From CAWBCI01 sp963787195 (GTDB lineage: Bacteria; Bacteroidota; Bacteroidia; Bacteroidales; JAGOPY01), in contig CAWBCI010000053.1 of NCBI GenBank assembly GCA_963787195.1, forward strand, positions 1 to 5,948: a DNA stretch of 5,948 bases, read 5' to 3'. Within the stretch, counting starts at the first letter, position 1. Every line of letters starts with the position of its first letter. The position numbers and the translations under genes are program-made. The notes under the pieces were generated by a model. That model saw nothing but the letters and a program-made list of their open reading frames with translations, had not been told where the DNA came from and did not search any database. Below, piece by piece: positions 1-5,438 of the stretch.

Positions 1-818
1 CTCAGGCCGTCGTTCAGCATCTCGTAAATGCCTAATTCCGATGTCGGCCCAAAGCGGTTCTTGATGGCGCGAAGTATACGGAAACCATAGTTCCGCTCCC
101 CTTCGAAGTAGATCACCGTATCCACCATATGTTCCAGGACCTTGGGGCCGGCCAGGTTGCCGTCCTTGGTGATATGACCAATCAGGAAAACCGGCGTGGC
201 GGTGGCCTTGGAGTACTTCTGCCATTCGGCGGCACATTCCCGGATCTGGGTGATGCTTCCCGGAGAAGACTCTACGGTTTCGGTGTGAAGGGTTTGTATA
301 GAATCTATTACTATGAGGTCGGGCTGCATCTCGTCAAGGTAGCGGAAGATGCTCTGTATGTTTGTCTCAGTAAGGATATAGCATTCAGGGTTCCCTATGC
401 CGATACGTTCGGCCCTCATACGGATTTGCCTATTGCTCTCTTCTCCCGTCACGTAAAGGATCTTCCTCCCTTTCATCTTCAGGGCAACCTGCAGCATGAG
501 GGTGGATTTGCCAATGCCGGGTTCGCCCCCTACCAGCACAAGCGAGCCGGGGACTATCCCGCCGCCCAGCACCCTGTCGAGTTCTCCGTCCAGGCTGCTG
601 ATACGGTTCTCGGCCGAAACTTCAATATCCTCTACCCGGATGGGTTTGGGGGCCTTCCCATCGTCGTGGCGCGATTTCCAGGCAGGAGCTTTTTCTTCTT
701 TCTGAATAATCTCTTCTTCATAGGTATTCCATTCCCCGCAGGAGGGGCAACGGCCTATCCACTTGGGTGAATTCGCCCCGCAATTCTGACAAACATAAAC
801 ACTTTTACTCTTGGCCAT
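1..818 (-). CDS. radA: DNA repair protein RadA (Sms), 3' part outside the window
   Basis: RadA is a RecA-like ATPase that helps branch migration and the processing of recombination intermediates in the cytoplasm. The first 272 residues are visible. An N-terminal zinc finger has Cys10, Cys13, Cys24 and Cys27 (CQNC and CPSCGEW). A charged linker follows to about residue 60. The ATPase core then has a Walker A motif GGEPGIGKST (97-106), a Walker B strand ending LIVID (168-172) and the RadA-specific KNRFG motif (253-257). Family members are about 450-460 residues long, so the Lon-protease-like C-terminal domain lies beyond the left edge; nothing visible suggests a break. The start is the ATG at 818, which gives the standard zinc-finger spacing. 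The gene is separated from rfaE2 by 168 bases containing a hairpin and a weak promoter match, so it is probably its own transcription unit. Confidence 0.97.
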   Translation of the reverse strand, partial: MAKSKSVYVCQNCGANSPKWIGRCPSCGEWNTYEEEIIQKEEKAPAWKSRHDDGKAPKPIRVEDIEVSAENRISSLDGELDRVLGGGIVPGSLVLVGGEPGIGKSTLMLQVALKMKGRKILYVTGEESNRQIRMRAERIGIGNPECYILTETNIQSIFRYLDEMQPDLIVIDSIQTLHTETVESSPGSITQIRECAAEWQKYSKATATPVFLIGHITKDGNLAGPKVLEHMVDTVIYFEGERNYGFRILRAIKNRFGPTSELGIYEMLNDGL

Positions 819-860
819 AACAGTCGGTTTACAGCTTTTTCAGGTATAAAAAGCAATGCT

Positions 861-868
861 GCAAGATA
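861..868 (-). promoter_or_regulatory. Possible -7 promoter element of radA
   Basis: On the minus strand this reads TATCTTGC, one T short of the Bacteroidota -7 consensus TAnnTTTG. It lies 42 bases before the radA start codon. No clear -33 TTTG is seen at the expected distance. A second partial match, TAATTTTC, lies just upstream at 872-879. A promoter somewhere in 819-938 is likely because a terminator-like hairpin precedes it, but which of these matches is used is uncertain. Confidence 0.3.
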
Positions 869-938
869 CGAAAATTAGGGCGGTGAACTAAGAACGAATA
901 AAGTTGAAGGTTGGCTTATAAAATAAAATTCAAGTGCA

Positions 939-966
939 GTAGAGGCCTTGCATGCAAGACCTCTAC
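939..966 (-). terminator. Hairpin terminator after rfaE2
   Basis: The arms GTAGAGG (939-945) and CCTCTAC (960-966) pair perfectly. After one C/A mismatch they continue with CTTG/CAAG around a CATG loop, giving 11 pairs in all. In the minus-strand transcript the stem starts 20 bases after the rfaE2 stop codon. It is followed by a short spacer and a T-rich run (TTTTATTTTAT, 918-928). This fits a rho-independent terminator closing the thioredoxin-panC-panD-flippase-rfaE2 unit. The T tract is about 8-10 bases from the stem, so it is not ideal. Confidence 0.6.
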
Positions 967-986
967 CAATATTTACCACCAGTTAA

Positions 987-1472
987 TCACTTCAGCTTCT
1001 CGATCAATCCCGTCGTGCTGTAACCCGGCGTCAGCTCCACGATCGCCACTTCCCCACCGGCGGCTTTCACTATGTCGGCTCCAACCACGTCCTGTTCCTT
1101 ATAATCGCTGCCTTTCACCAGAACATCGGGGACAATCTGTTTAATAAGTTCGTAGGGGGTATCTTCATCGAAAAGGACTACTGCGTCGACGAAACGCAGG
1201 GAAGCAAGGACATGTGCCCGTGCTTTCTCATCCTGAACCGGCCGTCCGGCACCTTTGAGCCTTCTCACAGAATCGTCGGTGTTCAGTCCGATAATCAGGT
1301 AATCTCCCAGGTCATGTGCTTTTGAAAGATATTCTATATGGCCGAGATGTAATATATCGAAACAACCATTTGTAAATACGATCTTTTTACTCAGGAATCT
1401 CTGAAGCGCAATATTGTGCCTCAGAGTTTCCCTGCTGATGATCTTGTTTTCAGTTACTTGTAGTGTTAACAT
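987..1472 (-). CDS. rfaE2: D-glycero-beta-D-manno-heptose 1-phosphate adenylyltransferase (RfaE2/HldE C-terminal type)
   Basis: This cytoplasmic nucleotidyltransferase transfers AMP from ATP to D-glycero-beta-D-manno-heptose 1-phosphate. The ADP-heptose precursor of the lipopolysaccharide inner core results after epimerisation. The 161-residue protein corresponds to the C-terminal half of E. coli HldE, without the sugar-kinase half. The nucleotidyltransferase motifs are FTNGCFD (33-39), HLGH (42-45), RRLKG (70-74), VKGSDY (119-124) and STTG near the C terminus (152-155). Length is normal for stand-alone RfaE2. The ATG at 1472 is preferred; a TTG lies one codon upstream. The start overlaps the flippase gene by 23 bases, which suggests translational coupling. 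Because the protein is stand-alone, the heptose-7-phosphate kinase must be encoded elsewhere. Close relatives in the cytidylyltransferase-like family (glycerol-3-phosphate cytidylyltransferase) are less likely, since the match to the HldE C-terminal domain runs along the whole length. Confidence 0.93.
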   Translation of the reverse strand: MLTLQVTENKIISRETLRHNIALQRFLSKKIVFTNGCFDILHLGHIEYLSKAHDLGDYLIIGLNTDDSVRRLKGAGRPVQDEKARAHVLASLRFVDAVVLFDEDTPYELIKQIVPDVLVKGSDYKEQDVVGADIVKAAGGEVAIVELTPGYSTTGLIEKLK

Positions 1473-2472
1473 CAATTACTGGCTTTTTTTTAAACATTAG
1501 CATATAATAGGAAAAGACACCTGCGCTCAGGATCAGGACCATCTGGGTCGACCACAGGATGATGGAGAATGATGCAGCGGGCTCTGAAGCGACATGATAA
1601 ATCTCAACCAGAATGGCCTTCACAACAAACTGATAGGCTCCTATACCGCCCGGAACAGGGGCCACTATCCCCACACTTCCGAGAGCCATGAGAGTCATAC
1701 CGTCCAGGAAATTCAAATGAGAGGTAGCGTCCAGTGCAAAGAAGGCTACGTAAGTCATGAGTATGTAAAAGGTCCAGATCACGGCCGTCCATAACAAAAA
1801 GGCCCATTTTTCCTTAATCCGGCCAATTGTTCTGACTCCATCCAACAGACCTTTGAGGAATACGCTCAGCCTTTGGTAAATCCTAAGTTGACGGATTCTA
1901 TGTATATATATCCTGAATAATATTATGGGAAGGATTACGATGATGAAAAAGGCAGCAATTCCATAAAGGATTATCCTTGTTTCCATCATGCCCGACAGGG
2001 ATTCGATAAAGTATTTATCGACAAAGTTTTTTAACAGGTCCAGCTGAAAGAGAATAACACTTAGAATAATGAGGATCAGGATGATCAGATCGAAAATCCT
2101 TTCTGAAATAACGGTCCCGAAAAGGGCGTTGAAGGGGGTATCTGTCTTTTTCGCAAGGACTCCGCATCGGGTAACTTCTCCCAGACGCGGGAAAGCTGAA
2201 TTGGCCAGGTAGCCGATCATAACTGCGTAAAAAGTAGTAGTAGCGCTGGTTTGGTATCCCATGGAACGGATCAGAATATTCCAGCGTTTGGCGCGGGCGA
2301 TATGACTGAGTATCCCAAAAAAGAACGACAGGAACAACCATTGGTAGTGTGCGTTCCGGATCTCCTCCATGACCTTCTCCAGATCTAATTTTCTGAATAC
2401 CAGCCATAATAATGCTAATCCGATCAACAGAAAAAATAGGTATTGAAGGGCAGAAATGATACGCTTTCTCAA
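1450..2472 (-). CDS. Flippase-like inner-membrane protein (UPF0104 / lysylphosphatidylglycerol synthase membrane-region family)
   Basis: A 340-residue polytopic membrane protein resembling the integral-membrane half of MprF and the YbhN/AglD group (UPF0104). Members are thought to flip lipids or lipid-linked sugars; the substrate here cannot be told. Hydrophobic segments lie at about 9-27, 46-60, 79-94, 126-147, 167-190, 224-247, 258-273 and 303-327. Family hallmarks are PRLGEVTR (95-102), GTVISERIFDL (119-129) and PVPGGIGAYQ (272-281). No soluble lysyl-transferase domain is present, so it is not a complete MprF. The gene has no usable ATG: the first in-frame ATG, codon 35, would remove the first membrane segment. 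The likely start is TTG at 2472, six bases after the panD stop and in the same frame. Its 3' end overlaps rfaE2 by 23 bases. Confidence 0.9.
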   Translation of the reverse strand: MRKRIISALQYLFFLLIGLALLWLVFRKLDLEKVMEEIRNAHYQWLFLSFFFGILSHIARAKRWNILIRSMGYQTSATTTFYAVMIGYLANSAFPRLGEVTRCGVLAKKTDTPFNALFGTVISERIFDLIILILIILSVILFQLDLLKNFVDKYFIESLSGMMETRIILYGIAAFFIIVILPIILFRIYIHRIRQLRIYQRLSVFLKGLLDGVRTIGRIKEKWAFLLWTAVIWTFYILMTYVAFFALDATSHLNFLDGMTLMALGSVGIVAPVPGGIGAYQFVVKAILVEIYHVASEPAASFSIILWSTQMVLILSAGVFSYYMLMFKKKPVIDVNTTSN

Positions 2473-2478
2473 AGTACG

Positions 2479-2826
2479 CTATTTTAATTTGTTATTAGGC
2501 CCGGGAAAGACAATTGAAGGTTTGAAGCCTTTGGCTTCTTCAGGAGTCATGCCGGCAAAGGCAACTATGATCACCAGGTCGCCCACCGCCACTTTACGGG
2601 CAGCAGCCCCATTGATTGAGATCACGCCGGAACCATGTTCTTCCTTGAAAACATAAGTATCAAATCTCTCCCCGTTATTAATATTATAAATATAGACTCT
2701 TTCAAACTCCGACAGATTTGCGGCTTCTACAAGTTCTCCGTCAATACCGATACTCCCCACGTAATTCAGATTGGAATGTGTGATTTTTGCACGGTGTATC
2801 TTTGACTTAAGGATTTCTATCAACAT
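2479..2826 (-). CDS. panD: Aspartate 1-decarboxylase (PanD), pyruvoyl-dependent
   Basis: PanD decarboxylates L-aspartate to beta-alanine for pantothenate synthesis. It is made as a proenzyme that cleaves itself between Gly24 and Ser25, leaving a pyruvoyl cofactor on the former Ser25. Here Gly24-Ser25 sits in YVGSIGID, exactly at the family position. The other active-site residues are also in register with the E. coli enzyme: Lys9, Arg54, Thr57, Tyr58 and Asn72 (SINGAAA). At 115 residues it is about ten shorter than E. coli PanD, missing only the C-terminal tail. The start is ATG at 2826. It lies 94 bases downstream of panC, which supplies the next step with its product. The TAG stop at 2479-2481 is followed after two codons, in the same frame, by the flippase gene. 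Confidence 0.97.
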   Translation of the reverse strand: MLIEILKSKIHRAKITHSNLNYVGSIGIDGELVEAANLSEFERVYIYNINNGERFDTYVFKEEHGSGVISINGAAARKVAVGDLVIIVAFAGMTPEEAKGFKPSIVFPGPNNKLK

Positions 2827-2912
2827 CAGAATATTTTATTCTAGGTTATTTTTCTATCAATTGTCTTCAACTCGATCCATTCTAATAACAAAGCACACTT
2901 CATTTCGGCCGA

Positions 2913-2920
2913 CAAAATTA
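2913..2920 (-). promoter_or_regulatory. Possible internal -7 element before panD
   Basis: Minus-strand TAATTTTG exactly matches TAnnTTTG. It starts immediately after the panC stop codon, in the 94-base panC-panD gap and about 86 bases before the panD start. No TTTG is seen at the usual -33 distance, so this could be a chance match in AT-rich DNA. If used, it would give panD, the flippase gene and rfaE2 a promoter of their own. Confidence 0.25.
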
Positions 2921-3760
2921 CTAAATTATCTCTAAATTATCGATGAGCCGAACTTTTCCCAGATAACAGGCCACACAAGCCACCAGATGTTCTGCTTCAT
3001 CAGGGCTTTTGACGGGCATAAGCGTTGCAGCATCGACTATTTCAAAGTAATCGGGAATAAAACCTGCCCTCTCAAGTCTCCGGATAGCTAATTGTTCGAT
3101 CTCTTTTAAATGAATCTTGCCAAGATTTTCCTTTGCCTCAGTTAAAGTACGGTAAATTTCCGGGGCTATAATTCTCTCCTCGGTGCTGAGCCGGAAGTTA
3201 CGGGAGCTCATGGCAAGTCCGTCAACTTCCCTTACCGTTTCACAAGGTATAATCTGCACATGCATGTTTTCCATCTTTACCAGGGCTTGTATGATCTTCA
3301 GCTGCTGGTAATCCTTCTTCCCGAAATAAGCCTTATCGGGATTGATGATATCAAATAATTTCTTTACAACAATGGCCACTCCATTGAAATGCCCGGGACG
3401 GAATTTTCCTTCCATTACTCTTTCAAGAGGTCCAAAATCGTACTTTTCTTTTACAGGGGAAGGATACATCTCTTCAGTCGATGGGCTGAAAACAAGGTCA
3501 CAACCCATTTCTTCGAGCTTGCGATGGTCCTCTTCAGGAGTCCGGGGATATTTTTCCAAATCTTCGGCATTATTAAATTGCATGTGATTTACAAAAATAC
3601 TGCAGGCTACCACTTCGTTTTCCTGACGAGCTCTTTTCACAAGTTCCAGATGGCCTTTGTGCAGAGCTCCCATGGTTGGGACAAAACCGATTGACTTATT
3701 CTGGTTTTGCACACTTTCAAGATATGCCCTGATATCGGATATTTTTTGGAATATTTTCAC
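2921..3760 (-). CDS. panC: Pantothenate synthetase (pantoate-beta-alanine ligase, PanC)
   Basis: PanC joins pantoate and beta-alanine using ATP, via a pantoyl-adenylate intermediate, to give pantothenate in the cytoplasm. The 279-residue length is normal. Nucleotidyltransferase-fold signatures are PTMGALHKGH (28-37, HxGH at His34/His37), YPRTPEED (71-78), RPGHFNGV (121-128), FGKKDYQQL (146-154) and the KMSKS-like GLAMSSRN (181-188). The normally conserved FVNPxQF motif here reads FVNHMQF (57-63), a Pro-to-His change at residue 60. The start must be GTG at 3760: an in-frame stop lies five codons upstream at 3773-3775 with no ATG between, and an ATG at codon 30 would remove the N-terminal strand. 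It lies 57 bases after the thioredoxin-like gene and upstream of panD, as expected for a pantothenate operon. Confidence 0.97.
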   Translation of the reverse strand: MKIFQKISDIRAYLESVQNQNKSIGFVPTMGALHKGHLELVKRARQENEVVACSIFVNHMQFNNAEDLEKYPRTPEEDHRKLEEMGCDLVFSPSTEEMYPSPVKEKYDFGPLERVMEGKFRPGHFNGVAIVVKKLFDIINPDKAYFGKKDYQQLKIIQALVKMENMHVQIIPCETVREVDGLAMSSRNFRLSTEERIIAPEIYRTLTEAKENLGKIHLKEIEQLAIRRLERAGFIPDYFEIVDAATLMPVKSPDEAEHLVACVACYLGKVRLIDNLEII

Positions 3761-3817
3761 TGTCAGAAGGGTTCAGGTCAATATTTTTTAATGATGAAAG
3801 AGAAAGTATGAAAATGT

Positions 3818-4327
3818 TCAGTCGCTCAGTATCATTGCCATATCTTTCTCAAGCGAAGTGCTCGGGCTTTCGATTATCCTGCCGAGTTCTTTACCCTTAC
3901 GGTAAAAGATAAAGGTAGGAACGAGCTGGATAGCTTCCTTTTTCAAATCTACATCCCCGGCAAGTTTATCCCTGTCGACGCATACCAGTTTCAGATGTGC
4001 AGGATCGAAGTGGACCTGGTCGAGTATATTTAAAAAGCGGGGGACTTGTTCACGGCTGTCACTGCACCAGGTACCCATCACAACCTCTATGTCGACTTTT
4101 TTGATCTCTTTCCGGATGGAACGAAGAGCCTTTTTATTCGGTTTATATGTATTATAATACTGTGTATAATAAGCCCCGAAATCATCTTTCTGCAAGCCTT
4201 CGCGGTTACAATTTCCGATAAGAATATTCTTTCCGCTTTTGGAATCCTGTACAGTCTGATTCAGGTCCTGGGAAATTCCCAACAAGGGGAATATGAATAA
4301 TATAAAAATTAAAAGGCTGAATTTCAT
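3818..4327 (-). CDS. Exported thioredoxin-fold protein with a single active-site cysteine
   Basis: This 169-residue protein starts with Met-Lys and a strongly hydrophobic stretch to about residue 18, followed by SQD. This is a probable signal peptide cut by signal peptidase I near residue 20, placing the protein in the periplasm. No lipobox cysteine is present. The C-terminal half is thioredoxin-like: a strand IEVVMGTW leads to the active-site motif WCSDSRE (87-93), then VCVDRD (115-120), the cis-proline region VPTFIFY (136-142) and a KGKELGRI strand-turn-strand. The motif is CxxS rather than CxxC: Cys88 has no resolving partner at 91. From memory, Bacteroidota have a family of exported thioredoxin-like proteins with WCGDS/T motifs, which this probably joins. 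It could be a thiol oxidoreductase, an isomerase or a redox-inactive fold. It is the first gene of the panC-panD unit, with a promoter just upstream. Confidence 0.85.
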   Translation of the reverse strand: MKFSLLIFILFIFPLLGISQDLNQTVQDSKSGKNILIGNCNREGLQKDDFGAYYTQYYNTYKPNKKALRSIRKEIKKVDIEVVMGTWCSDSREQVPRFLNILDQVHFDPAHLKLVCVDRDKLAGDVDLKKEAIQLVPTFIFYRKGKELGRIIESPSTSLEKDMAMILSD

Positions 4328-4352
4328 GATAAATACTTGAAGATTTAACAGA

Positions 4353-4386
4353 CAAAGTTATATTAAACTAATGAATTCCCGACAAA
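4353..4386 (-). promoter_or_regulatory. Promoter of the thioredoxin-panC-panD-flippase-rfaE2 unit
   Basis: On the minus strand, TAACTTTG (4353-4360) exactly matches the Bacteroidota -7 element TAnnTTTG. A TTTG (-33 element) lies at 4383-4386. The 22-base spacer is slightly longer than usual. The -7 box ends 25 bases before the ATG of the thioredoxin-like gene, implying a leader of roughly 20 bases. This is the best promoter match in the window. Confidence 0.55.
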
Positions 4387-4429
4387 ATCATCAAGGCCTT
4401 ATACTTTCCTGCAAGATTGGCTGATTTAT

Positions 4430-4449
4430 GACAAATCGATCGGATTGTC
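4430..4449. promoter_or_regulatory. Dyad-symmetric operator-like site
   Basis: GACAAATCGATCGGATTGTC is a gapless dyad of the form GACAAnnCGATCGnnTTGTC, with 8 of 10 positions symmetric. It sits inside the divergent intergenic region, about 45 bases upstream of the -33 element of the minus-strand promoter. A dimeric regulator could bind it, but no regulator gene is in the window and a chance origin cannot be excluded. Confidence 0.25.
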
Positions 4450-4528
4450 CGCCATAATTCATATTAAACTTCAATTTTTATCGTTAGGATAGGTATGGAA
4501 CAGAATTTGCTCAAAAGGCGGAAAGGTG

Positions 4529-4545
4529 TGCATGAAAATCATGCA
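4529..4545. promoter_or_regulatory. Perfect inverted repeat overlapping a -33 region
   Basis: TGCATG-AAAAT-CATGCA is a perfect 6-base inverted repeat with a 5-base spacer. It covers the place where the -33 element of the promoter at 4562-4569 should lie, and that promoter has no TTTG there. This position suits a repressor or activator site controlling the downstream gene. As RNA the stem would be short and probably unstable. Confidence 0.35.
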
Positions 4546-4561
4546 ATCCATTAAAATTCAT

Positions 4562-4569
4562 TAAATTTG
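4562..4569 (+). promoter_or_regulatory. -7 promoter element of the 150-codon gene
   Basis: TAAATTTG is an exact TAnnTTTG match 17 bases before the ATG at 4587, implying a very short leader of about 10 bases. No TTTG is present at -33; an inverted repeat at 4529-4545 occupies that position instead. Confidence 0.45.
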
Positions 4570-4586
4570 CATAAATTATTCTTGAA

Positions 4587-5039
4587 ATGAGCAACACTGA
4601 AAGGTCATTCGACGAGAACCTCGACATACTGATAAAACTCCTCCGGAAATTAAAAGATAAGACTAAAATTGGAGAGATTCCGGGCATGCCTAAAATGTTC
4701 TTTGTCAATTTTGATTTTTTTATCGAAAATTATGAAAGAATGAAGGGCCAGATTTCTGAACAATTGCTTCAGCAGTTCGGAGAGCCTATTAAACAAATGG
4801 TTGCCGACATGGTTGAACAATTGCAGGAAGAGGTGGGCGAATTGGATCCCGATATCACACTTGAAATTGAAACTCCTGAAATCACCGGAGGGAAAAGGGA
4901 ATTGCACGAAATTGATGAGCTTTTGAAGAATCCGGATCTAAGCCTGGAAGAAATTGATAAGCTATTGGATGAAAGAAGCAAGTTGAAGAACATGGCTTCA
5001 AAGACACCGGATAAGCTGGAAGGCCCTTCTTCCCCTTAA
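4587..5039 (+). CDS. Uncharacterised acidic helical protein, 150 residues
   Basis: I do not recognise this protein. It has no signal peptide, membrane segment or cysteine, so it is probably cytoplasmic. Residues 8-28 form a basic amphipathic helix (LDILIKLLRKLKDK). Residues 31-48 are Pro/Phe-rich (IPGMPKMFFVNFDFFIEN). Residues 49-85 look helical, possibly coiled-coil (QLLQQFGEPIKQMVADMVEQL). An acidic strand-like stretch follows (DITLEIETPEI, 89-99). Residues 105-134 look like a helical hairpin with two similar units, EIDELLKN and EIDKLLDE. The tail is Pro/Ser-rich. That it is a real gene is supported by an exact -7 promoter element 17 bases upstream, a stem-loop starting at its stop codon, and a protein-like heptad pattern with no low-complexity runs. 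It is divergent from the thioredoxin-panC unit and separated from the PqqD-like gene by 399 bases, so it is probably monocistronic. Confidence 0.75.
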   Translation: MSNTERSFDENLDILIKLLRKLKDKTKIGEIPGMPKMFFVNFDFFIENYERMKGQISEQLLQQFGEPIKQMVADMVEQLQEEVGELDPDITLEIETPEITGGKRELHEIDELLKNPDLSLEEIDKLLDERSKLKNMASKTPDKLEGPSSP

Positions 5040-5064
5040 AACAAGGGGCCGCAGCTCCTTGTTT
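5039..5064 (+). terminator. Stem-loop at the stop codon of the 150-codon gene
   Basis: An 11-pair stem runs from 5039 to 5049 and pairs with 5054-5064 (core ACAAGGGGC / GCTCCTTGT, with one G-U pair) around a CGCA loop. It begins at the last base of the TAA stop codon. The 3' arm ends in TTGTTT, but no long T tract follows, so termination may be imperfect or the structure may protect the mRNA 3' end. A second stem-loop abuts it directly. Confidence 0.6.
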
Positions 5065-5096
5065 GATCCCGAAAAGACGAAGCCATATTCGGGATC
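5065..5096 (+). terminator. Second stem-loop, abutting the first
   Basis: GATCCCGAA (5065-5073) pairs perfectly over 9 bases with TTCGGGATC (5088-5096) around a 14-base loop. The following TTCCGGGAT (5097-5105) offers a second copy of the CGGGAT arm, so the 5' arm has an alternative partner. There is no T tract. It could be a backup terminator, an mRNA-end structure or part of a small RNA. Confidence 0.4.
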
Positions 5097-5140
5097 TTCC
5101 GGGATTAAATTCCCAGTACATTGAGACGAATATGAGATAT

Positions 5141-5183
5141 TTCATTAATATACCCCGATGCTTGCGGCGGGGTAGTTCATTAA
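5141..5183. repeat. REP-like GC-rich hairpin between TTCATTAA direct repeats
   Basis: TACCCCG (5151-5157) and CGGGGTA (5168-5174) form a perfect 7-base stem around a 10-base centre (ATGCTTGCGG). TTCATTAA occurs on both sides, at 5141-5148 and 5176-5183. The GC-rich palindrome stands out sharply from its AT-rich surroundings. This looks like a dispersed extragenic palindrome rather than a terminator, since no T tract follows. My recollection of similar CCCCG...CGGGGTAGTTCATT palindromes in Bacteroidota intergenic regions is unverified, and only one copy is in this window. Confidence 0.45.
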
Positions 5184-5438
5184 ATCAATTCGAAACATTC
5201 TGCAGGCCAAAGATTTAAATGTAAACATTCAACATTTTAAATATATTTTTATACAGATTGGTAGGGTAATACTGTTCTCAAGCGGTAAGGGTTAAAGACA
5301 AATTCCGGGATAAAGCCAGCTTATGATTTTTCATACTAGATAAATTTAAAGTACACAGTTTGCCTGATATTTTGAATATTCGCATTTATTATTAAAGCAT
5401 AAGTCTCGTAAAGTTCTTATTACAAAAAATTATAAAAA

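Larger units (their letters stand above)
5040..5438. other. 399-base intergenic region with hairpins and no gene
   Basis: No convincing reading frame or RNA gene is seen. From left to right it holds two abutting stem-loops (5039-5064 and 5065-5096), a GC-rich REP-like hairpin (5151-5174) and an AT-rich imperfect inverted repeat (5213-5222 with 5232-5242) followed by ATATTTTTAT. A small TATGA/TCATA repeat lies at 5322-5335. A 9-base direct repeat, TTCCGGGAT, occurs at 5097 and 5303. The last 100 bases are very AT-rich and should contain the promoter of the PqqD-like gene. The best -7 candidate is TAAAGTTC (5409-5416), with TTTA 20 bases upstream, which is only a weak match. The 18 bases before the ATG at 5439 are mostly A, as seen in Bacteroidota leaders that lack a Shine-Dalgarno sequence. 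Confidence 0.6.

Noticed and set aside
129..770. A 213-codon open frame on the plus strand
   Set aside because: It lies wholly opposite radA, whose zinc finger, Walker motifs and KNRFG motif are unmistakable. The plus-strand translation has no recognisable motif.
2015..2407. A 130-codon minus-strand frame inside the flippase gene
   Set aside because: It is an alternative frame of the flippase gene, rich in Arg, Pro and Ser, without family features.
1450..2472. Reading the membrane protein as a full MprF (lysylphosphatidylglycerol synthase)
   Set aside because: The soluble aminoacyl-transferase domain is absent. Only the UPF0104-type membrane region is present.
4495..4554. A 19-codon frame (MEQNLLKRRKGVHENHAIH) with AGGATAGG just upstream
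   Set aside because: It could be a leader peptide, but it ends before the -7 element of the next gene, no attenuator follows, and its three histidines fall largely within the palindrome. It is too weak to call.
4882..5145. An 87-codon minus-strand frame across the end of the 150-codon gene and the hairpins
   Set aside because: It runs through two stem-loops and opposite a better-supported gene; the translation has no domain pattern.
5213..5242. AT-rich imperfect inverted repeat followed by ATATTTTTAT
   Set aside because: It looks somewhat like a terminator, but the stem is almost all A-T with a bulge and lies about 170 bases after the nearest gene, so it is probably base composition.
5097..5311. 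TTCCGGGAT occurring twice about 200 bases apart
   Set aside because: A 9-base match in a 400-base region is not far from chance expectation and the flanks soon differ.
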